Numbered from the stretch's first letter, positions 36,193 to 44,705 are shown. The stretch: 64,000 nt of DNA from Ramlibacter alkalitolerans (GCF_016722765.1 NZ_JAEQND010000018.1:43603-107602); one strand, 5' to 3'. Translations and numbers: made by a program. The notes: generated by a model not told the origin, from the letters alone.

Positions 36193-36362
36193 GTCTGCAG
36201 TGCGTATCGGGCTTTATATTTCCTTGAACCAATGCTCATTGAGCACGGGCTTGGAACATCGCCTGGTGAGCGTGAACATCTCGCGTCAGATGATCCCAAC
36301 ACCAAGGCTGACCTCGCCCACCTGAACCCCGGTTCAGGATGCGGTCCGGTGGCACTACAGAC
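36193..36362 (+). ncRNA. ssrS: 6S RNA
   Basis: The 170-base segment just downstream of zapA matches the 6S pattern. A terminal stem joins GTCTGCAGTGC (36193) to GCACTACAGAC (36352-36362). The GGGCTTTATATTTCC stretch corresponds to the GCCGATATTTC region of the E. coli RNA. Near the 3' side CACCTGAACCCCGGTTCAGG parallels CACCTTGAACCAAGGGTTCAAGG. A TAGAAT -10 box lies at 36181-36186. 6S RNA binds sigma-70 RNA polymerase and tunes transcription in stationary phase. The ends are estimated from the stem. Confidence 0.8.
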
Positions 36363-36374
36363 ACCTTCTTCCAG

Positions 36375-36402
36375 CCGGCCGCCTCGCGCGGCCGGTTCCA
36401 TT
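36375..36402 (+). terminator. Intrinsic terminator after 6S RNA
   Basis: Stem CCGGCCGC / GCGGCCGG with a five-base loop (CTCGC), followed by TTCCATTTC. It begins 12 bases after the 6S terminal stem. Confidence 0.6.
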
Positions 36403-36491
36403 TCGGGCCCCGGTTCACGGCTGAGACACAATGGCGGCATGCCCGCCGCGGAATGCGTGCGGGCCGGCGCGCAGCGCGCGCCACAAGAACA

Positions 36492-37292
36492 ATGCTGCTG
36501 CAACCCGACCTCATCTTCGAACTCCTGCTGGCCGGCGTCGGTGCCGGCCTGCTGTCCGGCCTCCTGGGCATCGGCGGCGCCATGGTCCTCGTGCCGGTGC
36601 TCACCTTCGTGCTGGGACACACCGGCATCGCCCCGGAGTCCACGGTCAAGATGGCCGTGGCGACCTCGCTGGCGACCATCATGTTCACGTCGATGTCCTC
36701 CGTGCGCGCGCACCACCGGCGCGGCGCCGTGCGCTGGGAGATCGCGCGCGTGCTGGCGCCGGGCATCGTCGTCGGCTCGATCGCCGGCGCCCAGGTGGCG
36801 GTGGCGTTGCCGGCGAAGTTGCTGGGCATCCTGTTCGCGATCTTCATCGCCTTCTCGGCGACGCAGATGCTGCTGGATCGCAAGCCCGCGGCGGGGCGCA
36901 CCATTCCCGGCCCGGTCGGCACCTTCGGCGTGGGCCTGGTGATCGGCGTGCTGTCGGCGCTGGTCGGCGCCGGCGGCGCCTTCGTCTCGGTGCCCTTCAT
37001 GACCTGGTGCAACGTGAAGATCCACGAGGCGGTGGCGACCTCCGCCGCACTGGGCTTCCCGATCGCGCTGGCCGGCACCGCCGGCTACATCTGGGCCGGC
37101 CGCGGCCTGGTGCAGGCGCCGCCCGGCTCCGTCGGCTACATCTTCATCCCCGGGCTGGTGATCATCTCGCTGGCCAGCATGACGCTGGCGCCGCTGGGCG
37201 CCCGCATCGCGCACGGCATGGAGATCCGCCCGCTCAAGCGGATCTTCGCCGTGGGCCTGTACTTCATCTCGGCCTACTTCCTCCTGCGCTGA
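36492..37292 (+). CDS. TauE/SafE-family membrane permease
   Basis: A 266-residue membrane protein with about eight transmembrane segments and the family repeat: GLLSGLLGIGGAMVLVPVL in the first half and GVLSALVGAGGAFVSVP in the second. Members export or import sulfite, sulfoacetate and other organosulfur or carboxylate anions. ATG 36492 gives the normal N-terminus; the longer frame runs into the 6S RNA. The formyltransferase-like gene follows by about 20 bp, probably in one operon. Confidence 0.88.
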   Translation: MLLQPDLIFELLLAGVGAGLLSGLLGIGGAMVLVPVLTFVLGHTGIAPESTVKMAVATSLATIMFTSMSSVRAHHRRGAVRWEIARVLAPGIVVGSIAGAQVAVALPAKLLGILFAIFIAFSATQMLLDRKPAAGRTIPGPVGTFGVGLVIGVLSALVGAGGAFVSVPFMTWCNVKIHEAVATSAALGFPIALAGTAGYIWAGRGLVQAPPGSVGYIFIPGLVIISLASMTLAPLGARIAHGMEIRPLKRIFAVGLYFISAYFLLR

Positions 37293-37314
37293 ACGACCTC
37301 CCAAGGAGCCCGCC

Positions 37315-38274
37315 ATCGCCCGCATCGCCTTCATCGGACAACAGGAATTCGGCAAGGCCGTCCTGGAAGCCTTCCTCGCCCGCGGCGACACCATCGCCGG
37401 CGTGTTCTGCGCGCCGGACAAGCCCGGTGCCAAGCCCGACGCACTGCGCCTGGACGCGCTCGAGCGCGGCCTGCCGGTGTTCACCTTCGCGAGCCTGCGC
37501 AGCCCCGAGGCGGAGGCCGCCATGCGATCGCTGGCCGCCGACATCGGCATCATGGCCTACGTGCTGCAGTTCGCGCCGCAGTCCTTCGTGAACATCCCGC
37601 GCCACGGCACGATCCAGTTCCATCCCTCGCTGCTGCCGCTGCACCGCGGCCCCTCGTCCATCAGCTGGCCGATCGCGCTCGGCGCCACGCAGACCGGCCT
37701 GACGATCTTCCGTCCCACCGATGGCCTCGACGAAGGTCCGGTGATCCTGCAGAAGACCTGCGACATCGGCCCGGAGGAAACGCTGGGCGAGGTCTACTTC
37801 AACAAGCTGTTCCCGCTCGGCATCGCGGCGCTGCTCGAGGCGACCGACGTGGTGATGGCCGGCCGGCACGAGGAGCGGCCGCAGGACGAAACGCAGGCCA
37901 CCTACGAAGGCTGGCTGCAGGACGCCGAGGCCGAGATCCACTGGTGGGGCCACGTCGACACCATCTACAACCTGATCCGCGCCTGCAACCCGGCGCCAGG
38001 CGCCTGGATGATGCTGGAGGGCACGAAGGTGCGCGTCTACGACTGCCGCAAGCACGTGGTGGGTCGCTTCGTCGCCCGCGGCCACAAGCCGGGCGACGTG
38101 GCGGGCGTGAGCGACAGCTCGATCGTGATCTGGGCCCAGGGCGGGCTGATCGAGATCCTGAAGCTGCGGCCCGAAGGCGGCGGCAAGATGAGCGCCGGCG
38201 AATTCGCGCGCCAGCGCGGCCTGGCTATCTCGGACGCGTGGCAGTCCTGGGTGCGCCCAGCCGCGACGACTTGA
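37315..38274 (+). CDS. Formyl-THF hydrolase/formyltransferase-like protein with no canonical start codon
   Basis: A protein of about 319 residues whose two domains match formyltransferases (N-terminal Rossmann-like domain and C-terminal Fmt_C-like domain). HPSLLPLHRG with H103 and TDGLDEGP with D139 have exactly the 36-residue spacing of the catalytic His and Asp in the hydrolase domain of 10-formyl-THF dehydrogenase. The second half ATYEGW... and NPAPGAW also fits that branch better than tRNA formyltransferase. It would release formate from formyl-tetrahydrofolate. A good AAGGAG site (37303-37308) points to codon ATC at 37315; no ATG, GTG or TTG exists nearby, and the first ATG (37402) would delete 29 residues of the N-terminal fold. 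Its 3' end overlaps lysR by 50 bp on the opposite strand. Confidence 0.75.
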   Translation: MARIAFIGQQEFGKAVLEAFLARGDTIAGVFCAPDKPGAKPDALRLDALERGLPVFTFASLRSPEAEAAMRSLAADIGIMAYVLQFAPQSFVNIPRHGTIQFHPSLLPLHRGPSSISWPIALGATQTGLTIFRPTDGLDEGPVILQKTCDIGPEETLGEVYFNKLFPLGIAALLEATDVVMAGRHEERPQDETQATYEGWLQDAEAEIHWWGHVDTIYNLIRACNPAPGAWMMLEGTKVRVYDCRKHVVGRFVARGHKPGDVAGVSDSSIVIWAQGGLIEILKLRPEGGGKMSAGEFARQRGLAISDAWQSWVRPAATT

Positions 38275-39187
38275 TGCCCAACGCCTGGTCGATGAGCGCA
38301 GCGCCGTCGGCCAGCAGGAAGTTCTTGAAGGCCTGCGCCACCGGCGGCAGCCGCTTGGTGCGCCGGTGCACCACGAACCAGTTCAGCATCAGCGGGAAGC
38401 CCTGCACGTCCAGGATGCACAGGCTGCCGGACTGAAGCTCGCGGCTGACGGTGTGCGCGGACAGGAAGCTCACGCCCATGCCCGCCATCACCGCCTGCTT
38501 GATGGTCTCCGTGCTGCGGATCTCCATCGCGATGTTCACGCCCCCCAGTTGCGGGCCGAAGCCGTCGACCATCGAGTTCCAGGTGTCCGAGCCCTTCTCG
38601 CGCACCACGAAGGGTTCGCGGATCACGCGCGAGACCGAGATGCGCGGCGTCCGGGCCAGCGGATGCGTGGGCGCCGCAACGATCACGTAGGGGTGCGGCG
38701 CGAAGGGCTCGGCCACCGTGTCCTCGTCCTCCGGCGGGCGCACCATCACCGCCAGGTCGGTCACGTTTGCCTTCATCTGCGCCAGCAATTCTTCACGGTT
38801 GCAGACGCCGAAGTTGAGCGTCACGCCCTCGTGCCGCTGCGCGAATTCGACCAGCAGGCGGGGGAAGAAATAGTCGCCGGCGCTGATCACCGAGACGTTC
38901 AGCCGCCCACCGGAGACGCCCTTGTACTGGGCCATCGCCTCTTCGGCTTCCTGGAATTTCTGGATGATCTCGCGGCTGGACTGCAGCATCTGCGCGCCGG
39001 CGGGGGTGAGGTGGATCTTCTTGCCCAGCTGCTCGAACAGGGGCAGCCCGGCGTGTTCCTCGAGCTTGCGCACCTGCGTCGACACGGCCGGTTGCGTCAG
39101 GTGCAGTTCCTCGGCCGCGCGCGAGAAGCTGCGGTGGCGCGCCACCGCTTCGAAGACCTTGAGCTGGCGCAGGGTGGCGTTCTTCAT
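38225..39187 (-). CDS. LysR-family regulator, CbbR-like
   Basis: A 320-residue LysR regulator. The helix-turn-helix lies in the first 60 residues (LRQLKVFEAVARHRSFSRAAEELHLTQPAVS), with a C-terminal effector domain. This N-terminus closely resembles CbbR-type regulators, which respond to metabolites. It converges with the formyltransferase-like gene and overlaps it by 50 bp. The 112 bp upstream (39188-39299) are shared with the divergent small gene, a plausible target. Cofactor and targets are unknown. Confidence 0.88.
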   Translation of the reverse strand: MKNATLRQLKVFEAVARHRSFSRAAEELHLTQPAVSTQVRKLEEHAGLPLFEQLGKKIHLTPAGAQMLQSSREIIQKFQEAEEAMAQYKGVSGGRLNVSVISAGDYFFPRLLVEFAQRHEGVTLNFGVCNREELLAQMKANVTDLAVMVRPPEDEDTVAEPFAPHPYVIVAAPTHPLARTPRISVSRVIREPFVVREKGSDTWNSMVDGFGPQLGGVNIAMEIRSTETIKQAVMAGMGVSFLSAHTVSRELQSGSLCILDVQGFPLMLNWFVVHRRTKRLPPVAQAFKNFLLADGAALIDQALGIKSSRLGAPRTATRPR

Positions 39188-39299
39188 GGCGTCCAGATCA
39201 TAACTCCGGGATGATGGAGACGATCAAATACTTTCACTGTCATTAATCGTCGGCGGCACCTAAAGTGACTTCATCGACAGGCACCCACAGGAGATCGCC

Positions 39300-39527
39300 A
39301 TGCGCCAGCAGACCCCTTCCACCCCGGCCACGAACCGCCCGCACAGCTACACCGCCGACGAGGAACTGGACCTGTCGTGCGCATGGGAACCGGCGCGCCA
39401 CGGCGCGGGCCGCGAAGCGCTGCGTGCGTACGTCGAGAAGGAGATGCCGCACCTGCTGCGCTCCTACGATTCCGAGTTCCTGGTGAACGCCGTCGAGAGC
39501 ACGCGCGAGCGCCTGCAGCGCCGCTGA
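39300..39527 (+). CDS. Small conserved hypothetical protein
   Basis: A 75-residue soluble protein of unknown function (SYTADEELDLSCAWEP, then HLLRSYDSEFLVNAVESTRERLQRR). It has a strong AGGAG site six bases before ATG 39300 and its own terminator at 39616. It is divergent from the LysR gene, so it may be its target. Confidence 0.6.
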   Translation: MRQQTPSTPATNRPHSYTADEELDLSCAWEPARHGAGREALRAYVEKEMPHLLRSYDSEFLVNAVESTRERLQRR

Positions 39528-39615
39528 AGCGCCTTTCTTGCGGGCCCTGCGGCCCGCCTTGAACATGCTGCGACACGATCCCGCGCGAGGCGGGTCCGCA
39601 CCCCATCGTCTCCTT

Positions 39616-39640
39616 CGCGGCGCCTCGTGCGCCGCGTTTT
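39616..39640 (+). terminator. Intrinsic terminator
   Basis: Stem CGCGGCGC / GCGCCGCG with loop CTCGT, followed by four T residues. It ends the transcript of the small gene at 39300; the rest of 39641-39802 shows nothing else. Confidence 0.75.
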
Positions 39641-39802
39641 CATTGGTGCGTGCGCAGGCCGTGGCCAGCGACGAAAACACGCGACATGCACCCGCATGGG
39701 GACCGCTGGGCCGCCCTGCACGACCTTGTAGTCCTTCCTCCTTCACTGCCCACCTGCAAAGCCCCGGACTTTCCCTAGACGCATGAACTCCTTTTTGAAA
39801 AA

Positions 39803-39816
39803 TTGACCGCAGTCAA
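39803..39816. promoter_or_regulatory. FNR/Crp-like box before tctC
   Basis: Perfect palindromic half-sites TTGAC-CGCA-GTCAA, about 105 bp before the tctC start. Identical to the box at 46850-46863 and nearly identical to 44692-44705. The Crp/Fnr-type regulator encoded at 46193 is the probable binder. Confidence 0.65.
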
Positions 39817-39920
39817 GAGAATTCGGGGGTTCATCGCCCGACCATCCGCCGCAGCCCCGCGATGAACGTCTTTCACAAGAGAGAGGGCGCGGGCGGGGCC
39901 AAACACACTGGAGACAACGC

Positions 39921-40934
39921 GTGAAGACAAGCAAGGTCATGTTCCGCATGGCGGTGAGCGTCGCAGCCGCCGCTTCCGCCGCCCTTTTCGCGGCTCCCGC
40001 CTCCGCGGCCTGGGAGCCCAGCAAGCCGGTCGAATTCATCGTCCCGGCCGGCACCGGCGGCGGCGCCGACCAGATGGCCCGCCTGATCCAGGGCGTGGTC
40101 GTCAAGCACAACCTGATGAAGCAGCCGCTGATCGTCGTGAACAAGTCCGGCGGTGCGGGCGCCGAGGGCTTCCTCGACGTGAAGAATGCCAAGGGCGACG
40201 CGAACAAGATCGTCGTCACGCTGTCGAACCTGTTCACCACCCCCATGGCGACCGGCGTGCCCTTCAACTGGCGCGACATGACGCCCGTGTCGATGCTGGC
40301 GCTCGACAACTTCGTGCTCTGGGTCAACGCCGAGAGCCCGCACAAGACGGCCAAGGACTACCTGGCCGCCGTCAAGGCCGCGGGTCCGGGCAAGATCAAG
40401 ATGGGCGGCACCGGCTCCAAGCAGGAGGACCAGATCCTCACGGTGGGCCTGGAGAAGGCGACCGGCGCCAAGTTCATCTACATCCCCTTCAAGGGGGGCG
40501 GCGAGGTCGCGGTGCAGCTGGTGGGCAACCACGTGGATTCCTCGGTCAACAACCCGATCGAGGCGGTGGCCCAGTGGCGCGCCGGCAAGCTGCGGCCGCT
40601 GTGCGTGTTCGACGACAAGCGCATGCCCTACAAGGCCAAGATCACCGACACGATGTCCTGGAGCGACATCCCGACCTGCAAGGAAGCGGGCGTGCCGACC
40701 GAGTACACGATGCTGCGCGGCATCTTCATGCCCCCGGGCGTGACGAACGACCAGAAGCAGTTCTACGTCGACCTGCTCAAGAAGGTGCGCGAGACGCCCG
40801 AGTGGAAGGACTACATGGAAAAGGGCGCGTTCAACCAGACGTACATGGATGGCGAGGCCTTCAACCAGTGGCTCGGCAAGGCGGAGCAGAACCACCGCGA
40901 GCTCATGAAGGAAGCCGGCTTCCTGGCCAAGTAA
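39921..40934 (+). CDS. tctC: Tripartite tricarboxylate transporter binding protein
   Basis: A 337-residue periplasmic binding protein with a signal peptide (ending APASAAWEP). The family blocks are VEFIVPAGTGGGADQMARLIQ and VVNKSGGAGAEGFLDV. It is the soluble part of the TctCBA system encoded in order here. The start is GTG 39921 with a GGAG site; ATG 39939 is the alternative. A terminator follows, so the binding protein may be made in excess over the membrane parts, as is common for such systems. The operator before it links it to the oxalate genes, making oxalate or a related diacid a likely ligand. Confidence 0.9.
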   Translation: MKTSKVMFRMAVSVAAAASAALFAAPASAAWEPSKPVEFIVPAGTGGGADQMARLIQGVVVKHNLMKQPLIVVNKSGGAGAEGFLDVKNAKGDANKIVVTLSNLFTTPMATGVPFNWRDMTPVSMLALDNFVLWVNAESPHKTAKDYLAAVKAAGPGKIKMGGTGSKQEDQILTVGLEKATGAKFIYIPFKGGGEVAVQLVGNHVDSSVNNPIEAVAQWRAGKLRPLCVFDDKRMPYKAKITDTMSWSDIPTCKEAGVPTEYTMLRGIFMPPGVTNDQKQFYVDLLKKVRETPEWKDYMEKGAFNQTYMDGEAFNQWLGKAEQNHRELMKEAGFLAK

Positions 40935-40942
40935 GCGGCCCA

Positions 40943-40968
40943 CGCCCCCGCAACGCGGGGGCGTTTTT
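40943..40968 (+). terminator. Intrinsic terminator or attenuator between tctC and tctB
   Basis: CGCCCCCGC-AA-CGCGGGGGCG followed by TTTTTCTT, nine-base-pair stem, 9 bases after the tctC stop. It should reduce read-through into tctB. Confidence 0.85.
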
Positions 40969-41034
40969 CTTCCCGCCCGTTTTTCCCCAAGAACATTCAC
41001 GGAGATGCCGGCAGTATCGGCAGGAGACAAGCGC

Positions 41035-41559
41035 ATGGACATCCAACAACGAGAGCCCATCGTGGAGGAGCGCACGGGCGTTCCCACGTTCGCGGTCGAG
41101 GCCGGGGTCGCGGCCCTGGTGCTCCTCATGGGCCTGGTCGTCACCACGGCAAGCTGGAAACTCGGCGCCGGCTGGATGAGCGACGGCCCCGGCGCCGGCT
41201 ACTTCCCCTTCTACATCGGCGTGATCCTCTGCATCTCCGGCGCGGGCACGCTGTACCAGTCGCTGTTCGGCAAGAAGCGCAACCATGAGATCTTCGTCGA
41301 CGGCGAGCAGATCAAGCGCGTGCTGATGGTGCTGGTGCCGGCGGCCATCTACGTCGGCGCGATCCAGCTGCTGGGCATGTACGTCGCCTCGGCGATCTAC
41401 ATCGCCGCGTTCATGATCGTGCTGGGCAAGTTCTCGCGCATCAAGAGCGTGCTGCTGGGCGTCGCCATCGCCGTCCTCTTCTTCGCGATGTTCGAAGTCT
41501 GGTTCAAGGTACCGCTGGAAAAAGGCCTGCTGAACCCCACGGGCTTCCTCGGCTACTGA
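41035..41559 (+). CDS. tctB: Tripartite tricarboxylate transporter small membrane subunit
   Basis: A 174-residue protein with four predicted transmembrane helices (about 19-40, 57-75, 98-118, 122-160), the TctB pattern, including GPGAGYFPFYIGVILC. ATG 41035 has a good AGGAG site; a longer frame from 41005 is less likely. Lies between tctC and tctA in the usual order. Confidence 0.88.
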   Translation: MDIQQREPIVEERTGVPTFAVEAGVAALVLLMGLVVTTASWKLGAGWMSDGPGAGYFPFYIGVILCISGAGTLYQSLFGKKRNHEIFVDGEQIKRVLMVLVPAAIYVGAIQLLGMYVASAIYIAAFMIVLGKFSRIKSVLLGVAIAVLFFAMFEVWFKVPLEKGLLNPTGFLGY

Positions 41560-41593
41560 GCCCCCTCCTCACGAACCAGGCCGCATTCTCGTC

Positions 41594-43123
41594 ATGACCG
41601 AACTCAGCGCACTCTTCCATGGCTTCAGCGTCATCCTGACGCCGATGAACATGCTCCTCATGCTGGTGGGCATCACCCTCGGGGTGCTCATCGGCGTGCT
41701 GCCGGGCCTCGGCGGCGCCAACGGCGTTGCCATCCTGCTGCCCCTGACCTTCACGATGTCGCCGACCTCGGCGATCATCATGCTGTCCTGCATCTACTGG
41801 GGCGCCCTCTTCGGCGGCGCCATCACCTCGGTGCTCTTCAACATCCCCGGCGAGCCGTGGTCCGTCGCGACCACCTTCGACGGCTATCCGATGGCGCAGA
41901 AGGGACAGGCGGGGCAGGCCCTCACGGCAGCCTTCACGTCCTCCTTCGTCGGCGCCTTCGTCGCGGTGCTGATGATCACCTTCCTGGCCCCGCTGGTCGC
42001 CAAGTTCGCGCTCGAATTCGGCCCGCCGGAGTTCTTCGCCGTCTACCTGCTCACCTTCTGCAGCTTCGTCGGGATGGGCAAGGGCTCCCCGTTCAAGATC
42101 CTCGGCTCCATGGCGATCGGTTTCGCCCTCGCCGCCGTCGGGATGGACACCGTGACCGGGCAGCTGCGCCTGACCTTCGGCTTCGAGGAGCTGATGCGCG
42201 GCTTCGACTTCCTGATCGCGGTGATCGGCCTGTTCGGCATCGGCGAGATCCTGCTGTCGATGGAGGAAGGCCTCGCCTTCTCCGGCAAGTCGGCCAAGAT
42301 CAACCCCAAGGTGGTGCTGGAAACCTGGAAGCAGCTGCCGAAGTACTGGGCGACCTCGCTGCGCAGCTCGGTGGTCGGCATGTGGATGGGCATCACCCCC
42401 GGTGGCGCCACTCCCGCCTCCTTCATGAGCTATGGCCTGGCCAAGAAGATGTCGAAGGACGGCGCCAAGTTCGGCACCGGCCAGCTCGAAGGCGTGGTCG
42501 CCCCCGAGACGGCCGCGCACGCCGCCGGCACCAGCGCCCTGCTGCCGATGTTGGCGCTGGGCATCCCGGGCTCGCCGACGGCGGCCGTGCTGCTGGGCGG
42601 CCTGCTGATCTGGGGCCTGCAGCCCGGACCGCTGCTTTTCGTCGAGCAGAAGGACTTCGTCTGGGGCCTGATCGCCTCGATGTACCTGGGCAACCTGGCC
42701 GGCCTGATCGTGGTGCTGACCACCGTGCCGCTGTTCGCGTCCATCCTGCGCATCCCCTTCTCGATCATCGCCCCGGTGATCGTGGTGATCTGCGCAATCG
42801 GCGCCTTCACCGTGCACAACGCGATGATGGACGTGTGGCTGATGCTGGTCTTCGGCGCCATCGGCTACGTGTTCAAGAAGCTCGATTACCCGCTCGCGCC
42901 GCTGGTGCTGGCGCTGGTGCTGGGCGACAAGGCCGAGGACTCGTTCCGCCAGGCCATGCTGGTGTCGCAGGGCGACCTGTCGATCATGGTCTCCAACCCG
43001 CTGGTCGGCACGATCACCGGCCTGGCGCTGCTGCTGCTGGTGTGGCCGATCATCTCCAAGATCGTGCATAAGCTGCGCCCGCCCAAGGGCAGCGACTTCG
43101 CGGCCGAACAGCCGGTCGATTGA
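41594..43123 (+). CDS. tctA: Tripartite tricarboxylate transporter large membrane subunit
   Basis: A 509-residue permease with about 12 transmembrane segments and the conserved LPGLGGANGVAILLPLTF and GITPGGATPASFMSYGLAKK stretches of TctA. It forms the sodium-coupled channel fed by TctC. Length is normal. Confidence 0.93.
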   Translation: MTELSALFHGFSVILTPMNMLLMLVGITLGVLIGVLPGLGGANGVAILLPLTFTMSPTSAIIMLSCIYWGALFGGAITSVLFNIPGEPWSVATTFDGYPMAQKGQAGQALTAAFTSSFVGAFVAVLMITFLAPLVAKFALEFGPPEFFAVYLLTFCSFVGMGKGSPFKILGSMAIGFALAAVGMDTVTGQLRLTFGFEELMRGFDFLIAVIGLFGIGEILLSMEEGLAFSGKSAKINPKVVLETWKQLPKYWATSLRSSVVGMWMGITPGGATPASFMSYGLAKKMSKDGAKFGTGQLEGVVAPETAAHAAGTSALLPMLALGIPGSPTAAVLLGGLLIWGLQPGPLLFVEQKDFVWGLIASMYLGNLAGLIVVLTTVPLFASILRIPFSIIAPVIVVICAIGAFTVHNAMMDVWLMLVFGAIGYVFKKLDYPLAPLVLALVLGDKAEDSFRQAMLVSQGDLSIMVSNPLVGTITGLALLLLVWPIISKIVHKLRPPKGSDFAAEQPVD

Positions 43124-43148
43124 GTGACCCAGAGGAAGGGGACCTGAC

Positions 43149-43982
43149 ATGCCCGTCATCGCACTGACCCAGGAAATGGGCTCGCTGGCCAAGGACGTCG
43201 CCGAGCGCGTCGCCCAGGAAGCCGGCCTGACCGTGATGCGCAACGAGGTGATGGAGAACGTGGCGGAGCGCATGAACGTCCCGCCCAGCCTCGTGCGCCG
43301 CGTGCGCGAGGGCAAGGCCGGCCTGGTGGAGCGCCTCACCACCGACAAGCAGCAGTTCGCGCTGTACACCGAGGAGGAGATCCTGCACCAGGCCGCGCGC
43401 GGCAACGTGGTGCTGCGCGGCTGGGGCGCCACGCGCGTGCTGCACGACGTGCCGCACGTGGTGCGCGTGCGCGTCACGCGCTCCTTCGATGCGCGCGTGA
43501 AGTGGGTGATGGAGGACCTGGAGACCGACAACCAGGCCCAGGCCGAGGCGGAAGTGCGCCGCAGCGACAACGCGCATGCCGCGCGCATGAACGCGACCTA
43601 CGGCGTCACCTGGGGCGATCCGCTGCTGTACGACCTGGTGATCAACACCGATCGCGTGTCGGTGGAGAGCGCCGCGCGGACCATCCTGCAACTCGCGGCC
43701 TGCCCGGAATTCGAGGAAACGCCGCAGTCGCGCGCCGTCCTCGCGGGGCTGGCGCTGGCGGCACGCGTGCGCGCCGCACTCAAGGCCAACGATTCGACGC
43801 GTCACACCGACGTGCAGATCGAATCGCGCGAAGGCGGCGTGGTGCTCAGTGGCATCGTGGTGAACGAAGAGGAACGCACGGAAGCCGAGCGCATCGCGAG
43901 CACGATCGTGGGCGTGGGCAAGGTGGAGAACCGGCTGCACCTGATGGCGATCACGCGCAAGTTCACGTACGCGAAGACGTGA
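43149..43982 (+). CDS. Cytidylate-kinase-like protein with C-terminal BON domain
   Basis: A 277-residue protein with an N-terminal cytidylate-kinase-like domain (residues 1-200; VIALTQEMGSLAKDVAERVAQEAGL) and a C-terminal BON domain (about 210-275; HTDVQIESREGGVVLSGIVVNEEE, then VGVGKVENRLHL). The normal GxxGSGKS loop is replaced by QEMGSLAK, so phosphoryl transfer is uncertain. BON domains normally bind membranes or sit in the periplasm, yet no signal peptide is present. It starts 25 bp after tctA, in the same operon. A role as a regulatory subunit of the transporter is a guess. Confidence 0.7.
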   Translation: MPVIALTQEMGSLAKDVAERVAQEAGLTVMRNEVMENVAERMNVPPSLVRRVREGKAGLVERLTTDKQQFALYTEEEILHQAARGNVVLRGWGATRVLHDVPHVVRVRVTRSFDARVKWVMEDLETDNQAQAEAEVRRSDNAHAARMNATYGVTWGDPLLYDLVINTDRVSVESAARTILQLAACPEFEETPQSRAVLAGLALAARVRAALKANDSTRHTDVQIESREGGVVLSGIVVNEEERTEAERIASTIVGVGKVENRLHLMAITRKFTYAKT

Positions 43983-44040
43983 ATATTCGATAGCGGCAAT
44001 ACGCAAGAGCGTCACCCCCGCGAAGGCGGGGGCAGAGGGA

Positions 44041-44067
44041 GGCGGCCTTCGGGCCGCCATTTCTTTT
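44041..44067 (+). terminator. Intrinsic terminator with TTCG loop after the kinase-BON gene
   Basis: GGCGGCC-TTCG-GGCCGCC followed by ATTTCTTTT. It ends the tct operon. Just before it, at 44012-44036, lies a fragment of the extragenic hairpin element (CCCCCGCGAAGGCGGGGG). Confidence 0.8.
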
Positions 44068-44121
44068 GCCGTTCTGTCGAGAGCATGCCCCCCGCTGGGG
44101 ACCGGGAGGGGTCGGCGGTCC

Positions 44122-44485
44122 GGGGACCCGCTCTCCGGTCCACCTCGCTAGAGAGTGCCCGTTTCGCGCTGACGCCGTGCGTACCGAACACGGCCAGCGT
44201 CATGCGCTCGCCCGGCCCACCGCGAATGGGACCTGCGATCGGGTCCCCGAACCACCGACCCCTTTGCGGGCGTCGCACCCCCTCAGGAGATCGGCCTCGG
44301 CCTCGGGCCTCGCTGATGAAGCAGTTCGCTCGCGGAGGCCGGTGAGCGGGTGTCCGATCGCAGGCTCCATTCGCGGTGGGCCGGGCTGACGCATGGCGCT
44401 GGCCGTGTTCGGTACGCACGGCGTCAGCGCGAAACGGCGACTCTCTAGCGAGGTGAGCCGGAGAGCGGATACCCGCTCACCGGCC
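44122..44485. repeat. Long inverted repeat, arms of about 120 bp
   Basis: The left arm (44122-44250) and right arm (44345-44485) are near-perfect reverse complements, sharing CTAGAGAGT, CGCTGACGCCGTGCGTACCG and CCCACCGCGAATGG. Between them lies a centre of about 95 bp. Neither arm holds a credible gene, though several frames are open because of the symmetry. The gene-free stretch 43983-44811 is filled by this element, by flanking hairpin fragments (a GGATCCCCGCGTGCGCGGGGATGACGG copy at 44527) and by the operator at 44692. Confidence 0.75.
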
Positions 44486-44691
44486 TGGGGCGCAGCGGTC
44501 GATCCCACTGCTTCGCAGTGCACTGGATCCCCGCGTGCGCGGGGATGACGGCGAGGCGGATCCTATGTTTGCTTATGGTTTTCCAAAGCCATCCGTGATG
44601 ACGCATTTCATTGCAGAACTGACCGCATCCTGACCTCGCGCGGACATCTTTTCCGCTTGGCAGTTCGCCTCCTAAGTGGTTACCCGAGTTC

Positions 44692-44705
44692 ATGACCGCG
44701 GTCAA
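44692..44705. promoter_or_regulatory. FNR/Crp-like box before the MFS carrier gene
   Basis: ATGACCGCGGTCAA contains the 12-base perfect palindrome TGACCGCGGTCA, 107 bp before the start at 44812. It is the second of three related boxes. Confidence 0.65.

Noticed and set aside
37315..38274. Methionyl-tRNA formyltransferase (fmt)
   Set aside because: The Asn of the N-X-H motif is Gln, and HPSLLP plus ATYEG match the hydrolase domain of formyl-THF dehydrogenase better.
44066..44389. Short open frames in the long inverted repeat as genes
   Set aside because: They arise from the repeat's symmetry, have no ribosome sites and no domains.
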